Shown here piece after piece: positions 1 to 8,376 of a stretch of DNA of 47,613 bases; the stretch's first letter is position 1; the number at the start of each line of letters is the position of its first letter. Source of the DNA: an uncultured Geobacteraceae bacterium (GTDB lineage Bacteria; Desulfobacterota; Desulfuromonadia; Geobacterales; Pseudopelobacteraceae). Made by a program: the position numbers and the translations under genes. A model generated the notes under the pieces. The model saw only the letters and a program-made list of their open reading frames with translations. It ran no database searches and was not told the origin of the DNA. The stretch covers positions 1 through 47,613 of the forward strand of contig CAIQWT010000071.1 in assembly GCA_903875605.1 (NCBI GenBank), in the 5' to 3' direction.

Positions 1-69
1 CTTCACGGTTTCATGATCAGAAGTCATAAACTGGAAATATACGGATTGTGTGCTAACTGCCGTAATTGA
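1..69 (+). CDS. Fur-family transcriptional regulator, C-terminal fragment
   Basis: The window opens inside this gene; only the last 22 codons and the TGA stop are present. They read as a typical Fur-family tail: a HGF segment, a SHKLEIYG stretch and a final C-x2-C pair (CANC), which in Fur proteins belongs to a structural zinc site. Fur-family proteins are metal- or peroxide-responsive DNA-binding regulators. The iron-transport genes that follow favour an iron-sensing Fur, but the DNA-binding domain lies outside the window, so Fur cannot be separated from PerR or Zur here. Confidence 0.72.
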   Translation, partial: LHGFMIRSHKLEIYGLCANCRN

Positions 70-80
70 CTACCTAGTAT

Positions 81-116
81 GCCGGTTCTTGAAATATTGA
101 GAACGGGCTTTTTTTT
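81..116 (+). terminator. Rho-independent terminator after the Fur-family gene
   Basis: A 9-base arm (81-89) pairs with 100-108 with one mismatch across a short loop, and a run of eight or more T follows. It lies 12 bases after the Fur-family stop and 39 bases before feoB, so feoB is probably not simply co-transcribed with that gene unless read-through is substantial. Confidence 0.72.
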
Positions 117-163
117 GTCAGCTAACTGAAAATGAATTTCAAAAGCAGAAAAGGATGTGTCGC

Positions 164-2155
164 ATGGCAACAAGCTGTCACAAGGTAACGGAAGACCTAA
201 GAAGTGTTAATAGTGCCAGAAAGGTGGCGTTGGTCGGCAATCCCAATGTTGGTAAAAGTGTACTGTTTAACGCGCTGACCGGTGCTTATGTCACTGTATC
301 CAATTACCCTGGTACTTCGGTAGAGGTATCAAGAGGAAATGCTGTCATACAGGGTGAAAATTGGCAGGTTATTGATACACCCGGAATGTACTCTATTCAT
401 ACTATTACCGAAGAGGAGCGAGTAGCTCGCGAAATTTTATTGCACGAAACCCCGGATATTGTTCTGCATGTACTGGATGCCCGTAATCTAGAGCGGATGC
501 TGGCAATGACGATACAGCTGATTGAAGCCAATTTACCGGTTATCCTGATTGTAAATATCATGGATGAAGCAGAGAGAATGGGGTTAAAAATTGATCTGGA
601 GTTATTGCAGGCACGCCTCGGCATACCGGTTATAGGTGCCGCTACAGCAAGAAAGCGCGGACTTGAAGAAATCAGATCAGCTATTAACTCTTATGGAATG
701 TTACCAAGAACAGAGCGGCGATTTCCCTATGGACGAATCCTCGAACACGACATCAATCAAGTAGTTGGTTTAATGAAAGGTGAATATCTACTTTCCCTTA
801 GTTCTCTGGCAATTTTACTGCTGCAGCAGGACGAGGAAATTACAGATATTGTCCGTAACCGGGAAGGAGACAGGTATCCTGTCCTTGCTGAAATGGTACG
901 TGAAAAAGCCTTCGAACGCCGGGAATCTTTTCACCTCGATCTTTCACTGCAGCGCAATTCTATTGTAAAAAACATTATCAATGGTGTCTTTATTTCTCCC
1001 GATAAGCGGGTAATAACGCCATCAGAGCGACTTTCCAACTGGTCAGTACGACCAATGACCGGCATTCCAATGTTGCTGGTAGTACTCTATTTCGGCCTCT
1101 ATAAATTTGTTGGTGAATTTGGTGCCGGTACGGTTGTCGACCTGCTTGAAAAACAGATATTCGTTGAAAGAGTTAATCCATGGATGGTTACTGTCATTAA
1201 AGGATTAATTCCTTGGGAGATTATTCAAGAGCTGTTCGTCGGAGAATACGGCATCATCACTCTTGGAATCAGGTATGCGGTCGGAATTATTCTGCCGATC
1301 GTAGCAACTTTTTTCATCTTCTTCTCGTTTCTGGAGGATACCGGCTATTTTCCCCGATTGGCGTTATTGGTAGACAGACTATTCAAATATTTCGGCTTGA
1401 CAGGACGGGCGGTTATTCCGATGGTATTGGGTTTTGGCTGCGATACAATGGCAACCATGGTTACACGTACACTTGAAACTGTAAGAGAGCGTGTGATTGC
1501 CACGCTACTGCTTGCTTTGGCAATCCCCTGTTCGGCTCAGTTAGGTGTAATCATAGCTCTTCTCGCCAAAGCGCCCGGAGCACTTGCCGTCTGGAGCGTC
1601 TGCCTGTTATTGATTTTTGTACTGGTAGGCCTTCTGGCTGCTAGAGTAATGCCGGGTGAAGCACCAATGTTCTATATGGAGTTGCCCCCAATGCGACTTC
1701 CACAGCTGTCAAATGTTTTGACTAAGACCTATACCCGTATGCAGTGGTATTTTCTTGAGATCCTGCCACTGTTTGTAATCGCTTCAGTGCTTCTCTGGCT
1801 TGGTAAGGTTACCGGTTTTTTTGGTACGGCAGTAAACGCCATGACTCCTGTTATGGCATCAATTGGGCTTCCTAAAGAAGCAGCCGTTGCATTTATATTT
1901 GGTTTTTTCCGGCGTGACTATGGAGCAGCTGGCCTTTACGACCTACAGACCAAGGGTTTACTGGATGCTCGGCAGTTAACTGTTGCCGCGGTTACTTTAA
2001 CACTTTTCATTCCATGTGTTGCCCAGTTCCTGGTCATGAAAAAAGAGCGGGGGTGGAAGGTCGCTGGCGGGATTGGAATATTTGTAAGTCTGTTGGCTTT
2101 TGGAAGTGGTTATCTGTTAAATACGTTTTTGCTGTTTACCGGTATACTTGCATGA
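164..2155 (+). CDS. feoB: Ferrous iron transport protein B, variant core motifs
   Basis: GTP-dependent inner-membrane Fe(II) importer. The N-terminal G domain shows G1 (GNPNVGKS, residues 25-32), G3 (DTPG, 71-74) and G4 (NIMD, 131-134). A helical region and a multi-span membrane domain follow. An upstream ATG at 155 exists, but AAAAGGA at 148-154 is properly spaced only for ATG 164, giving 663 residues, within the family range. The two membrane gate segments are unusual: where most FeoB proteins have GCNVPA and PFMSCSAKLP this one has GCDTMA and AIPCSAQLG, and the second gate is IPCVAQF. The stop overlaps the start of a small cysteine-rich gene, and a DtxR-FeoA protein follows, so the operon supplies FeoA-like and regulatory functions. 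It is clearly FeoB-family; Fe(II) specificity is inferred from family and neighbours. Confidence 0.93.
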   Translation: MATSCHKVTEDLRSVNSARKVALVGNPNVGKSVLFNALTGAYVTVSNYPGTSVEVSRGNAVIQGENWQVIDTPGMYSIHTITEEERVAREILLHETPDIVLHVLDARNLERMLAMTIQLIEANLPVILIVNIMDEAERMGLKIDLELLQARLGIPVIGAATARKRGLEEIRSAINSYGMLPRTERRFPYGRILEHDINQVVGLMKGEYLLSLSSLAILLLQQDEEITDIVRNREGDRYPVLAEMVREKAFERRESFHLDLSLQRNSIVKNIINGVFISPDKRVITPSERLSNWSVRPMTGIPMLLVVLYFGLYKFVGEFGAGTVVDLLEKQIFVERVNPWMVTVIKGLIPWEIIQELFVGEYGIITLGIRYAVGIILPIVATFFIFFSFLEDTGYFPRLALLVDRLFKYFGLTGRAVIPMVLGFGCDTMATMVTRTLETVRERVIATLLLALAIPCSAQLGVIIALLAKAPGALAVWSVCLLLIFVLVGLLAARVMPGEAPMFYMELPPMRLPQLSNVLTKTYTRMQWYFLEILPLFVIASVLLWLGKVTGFFGTAVNAMTPVMASIGLPKEAAVAFIFGFFRRDYGAAGLYDLQTKGLLDARQLTVAAVTLTLFIPCVAQFLVMKKERGWKVAGGIGIFVSLLAFGSGYLLNTFLLFTGILA

Positions 2156-2355
2156 TTTGCGGATTCTGCGGATACGAGTTTGATGAGAATAATGGAAAGA
2201 AAGGGTGTGGCGGTTGTCCAGGCGGTTGCCATTCTATTCATTGTCCTCGCTGTAATTACAAAAATCCGGTTGAGCCGCAATTTTTAAAAAAGATCAGAGC
2301 TATATTTCATAATAATGACCATATAAAAGGAGAAAAAAATGAAACTGTCAGATAA
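2152..2355 (+). CDS. Small seven-cysteine protein of the feo operon
   Basis: A 67-residue protein starting at an ATGA overlap with the feoB stop and running 17 bases into the next gene, which signals translational coupling on both sides. The first 34 residues hold seven cysteines (positions 3, 6, 19, 22, 26, 31, 34), including three C-x2-C pairs (3/6, 19/22, 31/34), with a GCGGCPGGCH core and two histidines. A lysine-rich tail follows. The pattern resembles a zinc ribbon or small metal-binding protein. It has no membrane segment or signal peptide. Its position suggests a role analogous to FeoC or another small Feo accessory protein (metal handling or regulation of FeoB), but no sequence link to FeoC is visible. 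Expression is supported by position and composition only. Confidence 0.68.
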   Translation: MICGFCGYEFDENNGKKGCGGCPGGCHSIHCPRCNYKNPVEPQFLKKIRAIFHNNDHIKGEKNETVR

Positions 2356-2983
2356 TGCGGAAGAGATACTCGAAGCTTTGTGGATCGCTGTTGAAGAATC
2401 CAAATTGTCTGCACTGGACCCCCAAGTTACTGGAATAGCTCTAGAGGATCCTGCCTATTTGGAGCTTACCGAGCGTGCACTGATAGAAATCAGGCAGGGC
2501 ATGGTCTATTTCAGACCTGAAGGACGCGATGAGGGACGAATGACCATTCGCCGCCACCGCCTGGCGGAACGTCTTATGATGGATGTACTTAATATTCGTG
2601 GCGAGGATGGTGATTACAAGGCATGCAAGTTTGAACATCTGCTGAATGAAGGGGTAGATGAAAAGATCTGCACCATGCTCAACCATCCAACCACCTGCCC
2701 ACATGGGAAACCGATTCCACCGGGGGATTGCTGCCATCAGGCACGCGCAGAGGGGGATCTGGGAGTCGTGCCGTTAACTGAATTCAAGTCGGGACAGGAG
2801 GGTGAAATTGCCTATATCCAGACCGACGATAACAAAAAAATGCAAAAACTTATGGCAATGGGAGTACTTCCAGGTAATCGCATCATTCTTACACAAGCCT
2901 ACCCATCCTATATTTTCCGGGTCGGATACTCAGAATTCGCCATTGACTCCAACCTGGCTAAAGAAATTTTTGTGAGGAAGTAG
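2339..2983 (+). CDS. DtxR-family metal-dependent regulator with C-terminal FeoA domain
   Basis: A 214-residue protein starting at ATG 2339 after a strong AGGAG ribosome site. Residues 1 to about 75 look like the winged-helix DNA-binding part of DtxR/IdeR/MntR proteins, including a RRHRLAERL stretch typical of the recognition and linker helices. Residues 75-140 correspond to the dimerisation and metal-binding domain (LLNEGVDEK, CPHGKPIP). Residues 148-214 are an SH3-like FeoA domain (EGEIAYI, LMAMGVLPGN, then a hydrophobic end). Such proteins repress iron or manganese uptake genes when metal-loaded. Its place at the end of the feoB operon suggests autoregulation of this operon and makes it the only FeoA-domain source seen here. 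Iron rather than manganese is inferred from context. Confidence 0.88.
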   Translation: MKLSDNAEEILEALWIAVEESKLSALDPQVTGIALEDPAYLELTERALIEIRQGMVYFRPEGRDEGRMTIRRHRLAERLMMDVLNIRGEDGDYKACKFEHLLNEGVDEKICTMLNHPTTCPHGKPIPPGDCCHQARAEGDLGVVPLTEFKSGQEGEIAYIQTDDNKKMQKLMAMGVLPGNRIILTQAYPSYIFRVGYSEFAIDSNLAKEIFVRK

Positions 2984-3059
2984 TCGGAGGTAATGCGAGC
3001 TTAAAATGGAAACGATTGAGCTTATGATCCCGATACCCTTGATAGTTGTTATTTCTCTA

Positions 3060-3088
3060 TTGACAAAACTGAGCCGGTACTATTTTAT
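3060..3088 (+). promoter_or_regulatory. Possible sigma-70 promoter before the aminotransferase gene
   Basis: A perfect TTGACA -35 box at 3060-3065 is followed by an AT-rich -10 region (TATTTTAT, 3081-3088), about 75 bases before the start codon. The exact -10 hexamer and spacing are ambiguous. Confidence 0.4.
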
Positions 3089-3158
3089 TACACGGTTACT
3101 GACTCGTTTCGATACGAAATTGATATGAATCCCTTTCAAAAATTCCAGGAGGAAATCG

Positions 3159-4463
3159 ATGAACCCATTGGCTAAAGAATTGAACGATCTGCTTGCCCAA
3201 CACAGTCCGCATGTTTTGGAAATGTTATCCGATCTAGGAAAGAACCTTTTCTTTCCCAAGGGGATTCTGACACAGTCGGCCGAAGCAAAAGACAAGGCTC
3301 ACAAATTCAATGCGACTATCGGCATAGCAACTGAGAACGGCGGTCCGATGTTTTTGCAATGCATCCAGGACAAGCTGTCCGCTTTTGATCCAAAGGACAT
3401 TTACCCCTACGCCCCCCCCGCTGGTAAGCCTGAACTTCGCTCCCTCTGGCGTGAGAAGATGCTTCGGGAAAACCCAAGTCAGCAAGGGAAACACTTCAGC
3501 AATCCCATCGTTACCAATGCATTGACCCACGGTCTCTCTATTGTCTCCGACCTATTCATTGACAAGGGTGATCACCTGATCCTTCCAGACATGCTATGGG
3601 GAAACTATAATCTTACTTTTGGTACTTGCAGCGGAGCGATCGTAAAAAAACACCCAACATTCACAGCAGTCGGTGGGTATGACGTTGACGCCTTCAAAGC
3701 AACACTGAAAAGCAGTGCTGAAGAAAAAGGCAAGGCTGTTGTCCTGCTCAATTTCCCAAACAACCCCAGTGGGTATACACCTACCGTAGCCGAAGGGGAT
3801 GCACTGGTGGCAACCATCAAGGAAGTAGCCGAATCCGGCTGCAACATTGTTGTCGTAGCCGATGACGCATACTTTGGCCTCTTTTATGAAGATAGTCTCA
3901 AGGAGTCACTGTTCGGTAAACTGGCCAATCTCCATCCGCGCATTCTTGCTGTTAAGCTGGACGGGGCAACGAAAGAGGAGTTTGTCTGGGGCTTCCGTAC
4001 TGGATTCATAACCTTTGCCGATGGCAGCAAACAAGAAAATACGCCGGTAATGACAGCCCTTGAGAAGAAAACCATGGGGATCATTCGTGCTCGCATTTCC
4101 AACTGCCCGCATCCCTCCCAGACGTTTGTCATTGAAGCGCTGCGTTCACCTCAATTCCTGGCCCAGAAAGAAGAAAAATTCCAGGTCATGAAGGGGCGTG
4201 CCTTAAAAACCAAGCAGGTCCTCAACAGTGGAAAATACGATGCGGCCTGGGATTACTATCCATTTAATTCCGGTTACTTTATGTGTTTAAAACTGAAAAA
4301 TGTTGATGCCGAAGTGCTGCGTATCCACCTGCTCGACAAATACGGAGTCGGCGCTATTTCCATTAACAAAACCGATCTACGTATCGCCTTTTCCTGTATT
4401 GCCGAGGAGTATATTCAGGAACTGTTTGATATCATTTACCAAGGTGTTCGGGATCTGGCCTGA
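3159..4463 (+). CDS. PLP-dependent class I/II aminotransferase
   Basis: A 434-residue cytosolic fold-type I PLP enzyme. ATG 3159 has an AGGAGG-like ribosome site just upstream. Visible motifs are the NNPSGY substrate and PLP segment (201-206), an ADDAYFG segment (234-240) whose Asp should contact the pyridine nitrogen, and a KLDGATKEE segment whose Lys272 is the likely Schiff-base lysine, followed by WGFRTGFI with a candidate phosphate-binding Arg. Substrate cannot be read from sequence; the family contains aspartate, aromatic and other amino acid aminotransferases. The gene stands alone, with its own possible promoter upstream and a strong terminator downstream. Confidence 0.82.
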   Translation: MNPLAKELNDLLAQHSPHVLEMLSDLGKNLFFPKGILTQSAEAKDKAHKFNATIGIATENGGPMFLQCIQDKLSAFDPKDIYPYAPPAGKPELRSLWREKMLRENPSQQGKHFSNPIVTNALTHGLSIVSDLFIDKGDHLILPDMLWGNYNLTFGTCSGAIVKKHPTFTAVGGYDVDAFKATLKSSAEEKGKAVVLLNFPNNPSGYTPTVAEGDALVATIKEVAESGCNIVVVADDAYFGLFYEDSLKESLFGKLANLHPRILAVKLDGATKEEFVWGFRTGFITFADGSKQENTPVMTALEKKTMGIIRARISNCPHPSQTFVIEALRSPQFLAQKEEKFQVMKGRALKTKQVLNSGKYDAAWDYYPFNSGYFMCLKLKNVDAEVLRIHLLDKYGVGAISINKTDLRIAFSCIAEEYIQELFDIIYQGVRDLA

Positions 4464-4498
4464 GTTACCGTTGGTTTTGCTTTCAATAGTAAAAACTG

Positions 4499-4524
4499 GG
4501 GCTCACAAACGTGAGCCCTTTTTT
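4499..4524 (+). terminator. Rho-independent terminator of the aminotransferase gene
   Basis: A perfect 8-bp stem (GGGCTCAC / GTGAGCCC) with an AAAC loop is followed by six T. The preceding A-rich stretch gives a weaker T run on the other strand, so it may also stop clpB transcription arriving from the right. Confidence 0.88.
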
Positions 4525-4535
4525 CATACATTTTT

Positions 4536-7139
4536 TCAGCTTTTGACGAAGAGGGCACCGTCCTCAATAGTCACCTTTAGCGATCCACCTTCAGATACAG
4601 TTCCACCAATGATTGCTCTGGCAACACGGGTTTCTAATTCGCGCTGTAAGTAGCGCTTAAGTGGCCGTGCTCCATAAACCGGATCATAACCTGCTTTGGC
4701 AATGAAGCTCAAAGCTTCCTCGCTGATTTCAAGGTTTATGTGCTGATATCTCAATCGTTGCTTGAGCTGATCGGCCAGAATATAGGCAATCTTTTTAACT
4801 TCGTCCATATGCAGTGGCTTGAAAAGAACGATGTCATCTACACGATTTAAAAATTCCGGGCGGAAACCGGCTTTAAGCTCGTTCATAACGCTCTTACGGG
4901 CTTCTTCCTTTATGTCTCCGGATTTTGTTATTCCATCCAGCAGATACGAGGAACCAATATTTGAAGTCATTATAATAACAGTATTCTTGAAGCTCACCGT
5001 ACGCCCGTGACTGTCGGTAACACGGCCATCATCCAGAATCTGCAGCAAAATATTGAATACATCAGGATGAGCTTTTTCAATTTCATCGAACAGCAAAACA
5101 CTGTACGGTTTGCGGCGGACCGCTTCAGTTAATTGCCCACCATCCTCAAAGCCGACGTATCCCGGCGGGGCACCGATCAAGCGTGAAACAGCAAATTTTT
5201 CCATATATTCGGACATGTCGATCCGTACCATATTTTCTTCAGAATCGAACAATGCTTCGGCCAGTGTTCGGGCAAGCTCGGTTTTGCCAACGCCAGTAGG
5301 CCCGAGGAAAATAAATGAACCGATCGGGCGGCGTGGGTCCTTTATGCCGGAGCGGGCACGCAGTACTGCGTCAGAGACAAGTTGTACCGCCTCATCCTGA
5401 CCTACAACCCTTTGGTGTAGTATATCCTCCAGTCGCAGCAGCTTTTCCCGTTCACCTTCTACCAAGCGCAGAACCGGTATTCCTGTCCAATGTGCAACAA
5501 TTTCAGCAATTTCATCTTCAGTGACCTCTTCGCGTAGCAGTTTTGGTCCGCCATCTTTATGGTTTAATGCCGCCTCTTCATTTTTCAAAGCCGTTTCAAG
5601 GCCGGGAAGTTCAGAATATTTGAGCCGCGATGCTTGTTCAAGGTTGCTTGACCTCTCGGCCTGCTCGATTTCACGGCGGGTCCGTTCGATCTGCTCCCGT
5701 AAGCCTTGAACCCGCTGGATGGCAATCTTTTCCGAATCATAACGCGCTCGCATGGAACCGGCTTTTTCACGATCATCCGCTAAATCTTTTCGCAATACGT
5801 TTAAACGTTCGATGCTGGCTTTATCCTTCTCCGTTTTGAGGGCTACCTCCTCAATTTCCAACTGCATTACCCTGCGTGATATGGTGTCCAGCTCTGCCGG
5901 TAGTGAGTCAATTTCTGTTCTAAGCATGGCACATGCTTCATCCACAAGATCTATTGCTTTGTCAGGAAGAAACCGCTCGGTTATATATCGGTTAGAGAGG
6001 TTTGCAGCTGCAACCAGAGCATTATCCTGAATTCTTACACCGTGATGAACTTCGAAACGCTCTCTGAGTCCCCGAAGAATCGATATCGTATCCTCCACAG
6101 TGGGCTGCTCCACAAGCACTGGTTGAAAGCGGCGTTCAAGTGCGGCATCTTTTTCAATATAAAGGCGGTATTCGTCAAGAGTGGTGGCACCGATACAGTG
6201 CAATTCTCCACGGGCAAGCATCGGTTTCAGCATGTTGCCGGCATCCATGGATCCTTCAGCTTTTCCGGCTCCGACGATGGTATGTAATTCGTCGATAAAC
6301 AAAATTATTCGCCCAGCAGCCTCCTTTATCTCGTTCAAAACAGCTTTCAAGCGCTCTTCAAACTCACCACGGTATTTTGCACCGGCAATTAGCGCACCCA
6401 TATCCAGGGCAAAGACGGTCTTGTCCTTAAGCCCCTCCGGTACATCGCCGCGAACAATACGCTGAGCCAGTCCTTCAACTATTGCCGTTTTACCGACCCC
6501 TGGCTCACCAATCAATACCGGGTTATTTTTAGTTTTTCGGGATAATACCCGGATTACCCTACGCACTTCATCGTCTCGGCCTATGACCGGATCAAGTTTG
6601 TCAGTACGTGCCATTTTTACCAGATCGCGCCCATATTTTTCCAAAGCTTCATAGGTCGCCTCAGGGTTTGCGCTTTGCACTCGCTGACTGCCACGTACAT
6701 CTGTCAGAGTTTTAAGGAAGCGTTCGTGGCTTATTCCGGCTTTTTTAAGTATTCGCCCGGTTGGTACCTTTTCGCCTTCAGCAATAAGTGCCATAAGCAG
6801 ATGTTCTACTGAGACGTATTCATCTTTAAGACGTTTTGCCTCATTTTCAGCTGCCACCATAATGCGTGACAGACGCTGGGAAACATAAATTTTACCAGCT
6901 TCTGCTCCAGGCCCGGAAACCCTTGGAATTTTGTCCAGTTCCGCCGTGATTTCAATCAATAAGGTATCAGGCCGAATATCCATGCGCTGTAGCAGTCGCG
7001 GCACCAAACCATCATGCTGATTCAATAACGCCCAGAGCAGATGTTCACAGCTCACTTCGATGTGCCCAAACGAAACAGCTTTATTTTGTGCTTCAGTAAA
7101 AGCGTCCTGAGACTTTTGAGTAAGTTTGTTAAAGTCCAT
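4536..7139 (-). CDS. clpB: ClpB disaggregase, AAA+ ATP-dependent chaperone
   Basis: Hexameric Hsp100 chaperone that works with DnaK/DnaJ to dissolve protein aggregates in the cytoplasm. The 867-residue protein has the normal family length: N-terminal Clp repeat domain (1-145), first AAA domain with Walker A GEPGVGKT (211-218) and Walker B FIDELH, a coiled-coil middle domain rich in Glu, Arg and Lys (about 410-520) that marks ClpB rather than ClpA or ClpC, and a second AAA domain with GPTGVGKT (near 613) and a C-terminal sensor region. ATG 7139 was chosen over an upstream in-frame TTG because GGAG is six bases before it. No sigma-32-like promoter was recognised in the 73-base gap to the next upstream gene. 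Confidence 0.96.
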   Translation of the reverse strand: MDFNKLTQKSQDAFTEAQNKAVSFGHIEVSCEHLLWALLNQHDGLVPRLLQRMDIRPDTLLIEITAELDKIPRVSGPGAEAGKIYVSQRLSRIMVAAENEAKRLKDEYVSVEHLLMALIAEGEKVPTGRILKKAGISHERFLKTLTDVRGSQRVQSANPEATYEALEKYGRDLVKMARTDKLDPVIGRDDEVRRVIRVLSRKTKNNPVLIGEPGVGKTAIVEGLAQRIVRGDVPEGLKDKTVFALDMGALIAGAKYRGEFEERLKAVLNEIKEAAGRIILFIDELHTIVGAGKAEGSMDAGNMLKPMLARGELHCIGATTLDEYRLYIEKDAALERRFQPVLVEQPTVEDTISILRGLRERFEVHHGVRIQDNALVAAANLSNRYITERFLPDKAIDLVDEACAMLRTEIDSLPAELDTISRRVMQLEIEEVALKTEKDKASIERLNVLRKDLADDREKAGSMRARYDSEKIAIQRVQGLREQIERTRREIEQAERSSNLEQASRLKYSELPGLETALKNEEAALNHKDGGPKLLREEVTEDEIAEIVAHWTGIPVLRLVEGEREKLLRLEDILHQRVVGQDEAVQLVSDAVLRARSGIKDPRRPIGSFIFLGPTGVGKTELARTLAEALFDSEENMVRIDMSEYMEKFAVSRLIGAPPGYVGFEDGGQLTEAVRRKPYSVLLFDEIEKAHPDVFNILLQILDDGRVTDSHGRTVSFKNTVIIMTSNIGSSYLLDGITKSGDIKEEARKSVMNELKAGFRPEFLNRVDDIVLFKPLHMDEVKKIAYILADQLKQRLRYQHINLEISEEALSFIAKAGYDPVYGARPLKRYLQRELETRVARAIIGGTVSEGGSLKVTIEDGALFVKS

Positions 7140-7212
7140 GATCAGCTCCAATTATTTCGGTTATATATTCGAGTTAAACACTGATTTGCGGAAAGTCAAG
7201 CGGGGGAAGGAA

Positions 7213-8376
7213 TTAAGCTGGAGAATCGATTGCTTCTAATAGTCCGGAAATAATGCGTAAAAAATTACGTGTCAATGCAGGGTGCAGGTCTGTACCCATC
7301 ATTCCAAGCATCATTCCGGATATTTCCTGTAAAGGCATCGGCTCACGGTAAGATCGGCGCGTTCGCAACGCATCAAAGAAATCGGATATCATTGTCATGT
7401 GACTGCAAAGGTTTTGCTGCCAATTGGACGAAACTGCAGGATAGCCGCTAAGATTGAATTTGAGATGATGCTCATAAGCCGTTATAACCGCCAACCTAGG
7501 AACGCCGGATGTTTCAAGCAGGTGTCGTGCGCCTCTGACAGGGTGCTGTCTTATTATATCAAACTCTTCTGCGGTAAGTTTATCTGTCTTTGTAAGTATT
7601 TCTTCGGGGATAAACAGCTTACCGATATCGTGTAACATTGCTGACACACCTATGTCGTTTAATAATTGGCCTTCAATACCCAGTGCCATAGCCTGCGCAA
7701 GATTGAGAACACATACATTGGTAGAGTGCGTAAAAGTGTACTCATCAGCCTCTTTTAGTGCTGCCATGGCGAGAAGCGGCTTTCCCTCCTGTCTGAACAC
7801 ATCAATAAAATCTGATACTACGTCAAATATGCCATTAATCTGCAGCTTGTGTTTATTTTTTACAGTTTCATAAATTTCCATGAAACGCGCAGATTCCTCT
7901 CTAGGCATATCCGGCAACATAATTCTAGATTTAGGCGAACCGCTAGATCCAATTTCACTGGACATACCGGAAATGCAAAGATCGACTTTACCGAGGCGGA
8001 TGTGGTCTGAGGATAATATCGCCTGCACACCATCAAACTGTTGCTTGCCTAAGCCATAAATCAGTGCATCAATTTCTGATTTAGTGACTCCTGCCAGTAA
8101 TTTGATTGTTCCAATAGCGTGAGACCTTAATATCTGCGTAAAGCGATTGAGGAACATACTTATTTCTTGAGGTCTTCCATCAATTACCAGCTCATTTTCT
8201 ACCACCATTAGTTTCACGTCCGGACGGGACTGAAGCATTTCACTGACACTGGCGAAAACCTGTGAAGAAAGTCGTGTTACCTGAGGATGTGCCGTGCCGT
8301 AAAGAGCAGCATTTGCAGTTGCTGATAACAGATGCCTTATGAAATCATTTATAAGTTGGCTGTTGTTCTCGCTCAT
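7213..8376 (-). CDS. HD-GYP-like metal-dependent phosphohydrolase domain protein
   Basis: A 387-residue protein without membrane segments. Residues 15-110 form an N-terminal domain that recurs in the HEAT protein encoded just upstream. Residues 180-387 are an HD-GYP-type domain: HD (249-250), HP (278), HH (303-304) and the DFFDAL segment keep the expected metal ligands. The signature HHE-x2-DGxGYP loop reads HHLKFNLSGYP, losing the Glu, Asp and first Gly. HD-GYP proteins hydrolyse cyclic di-GMP or related dinucleotides; with this altered loop, activity or substrate may differ. The gene overlaps the upstream HEAT gene by four bases (ATGA), so the two proteins are translationally coupled and probably act together. 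Confidence 0.8.
   Translation of the reverse strand: MSENNSQLINDFIRHLLSATANAALYGTAHPQVTRLSSQVFASVSEMLQSRPDVKLMVVENELVIDGRPQEISMFLNRFTQILRSHAIGTIKLLAGVTKSEIDALIYGLGKQQFDGVQAILSSDHIRLGKVDLCISGMSSEIGSSGSPKSRIMLPDMPREESARFMEIYETVKNKHKLQINGIFDVVSDFIDVFRQEGKPLLAMAALKEADEYTFTHSTNVCVLNLAQAMALGIEGQLLNDIGVSAMLHDIGKLFIPEEILTKTDKLTAEEFDIIRQHPVRGARHLLETSGVPRLAVITAYEHHLKFNLSGYPAVSSNWQQNLCSHMTMISDFFDALRTRRSYREPMPLQEISGMMLGMMGTDLHPALTRNFLRIISGLLEAIDSPA

Noticed and set aside
7140-7212. Possible heat-shock (sigma-32) promoter before clpB
   Set aside because: A CTTGACT-like box exists on the minus strand, but no CCCCAT-like -10 element follows at the right spacing; a weak sigma-70 site is equally possible.
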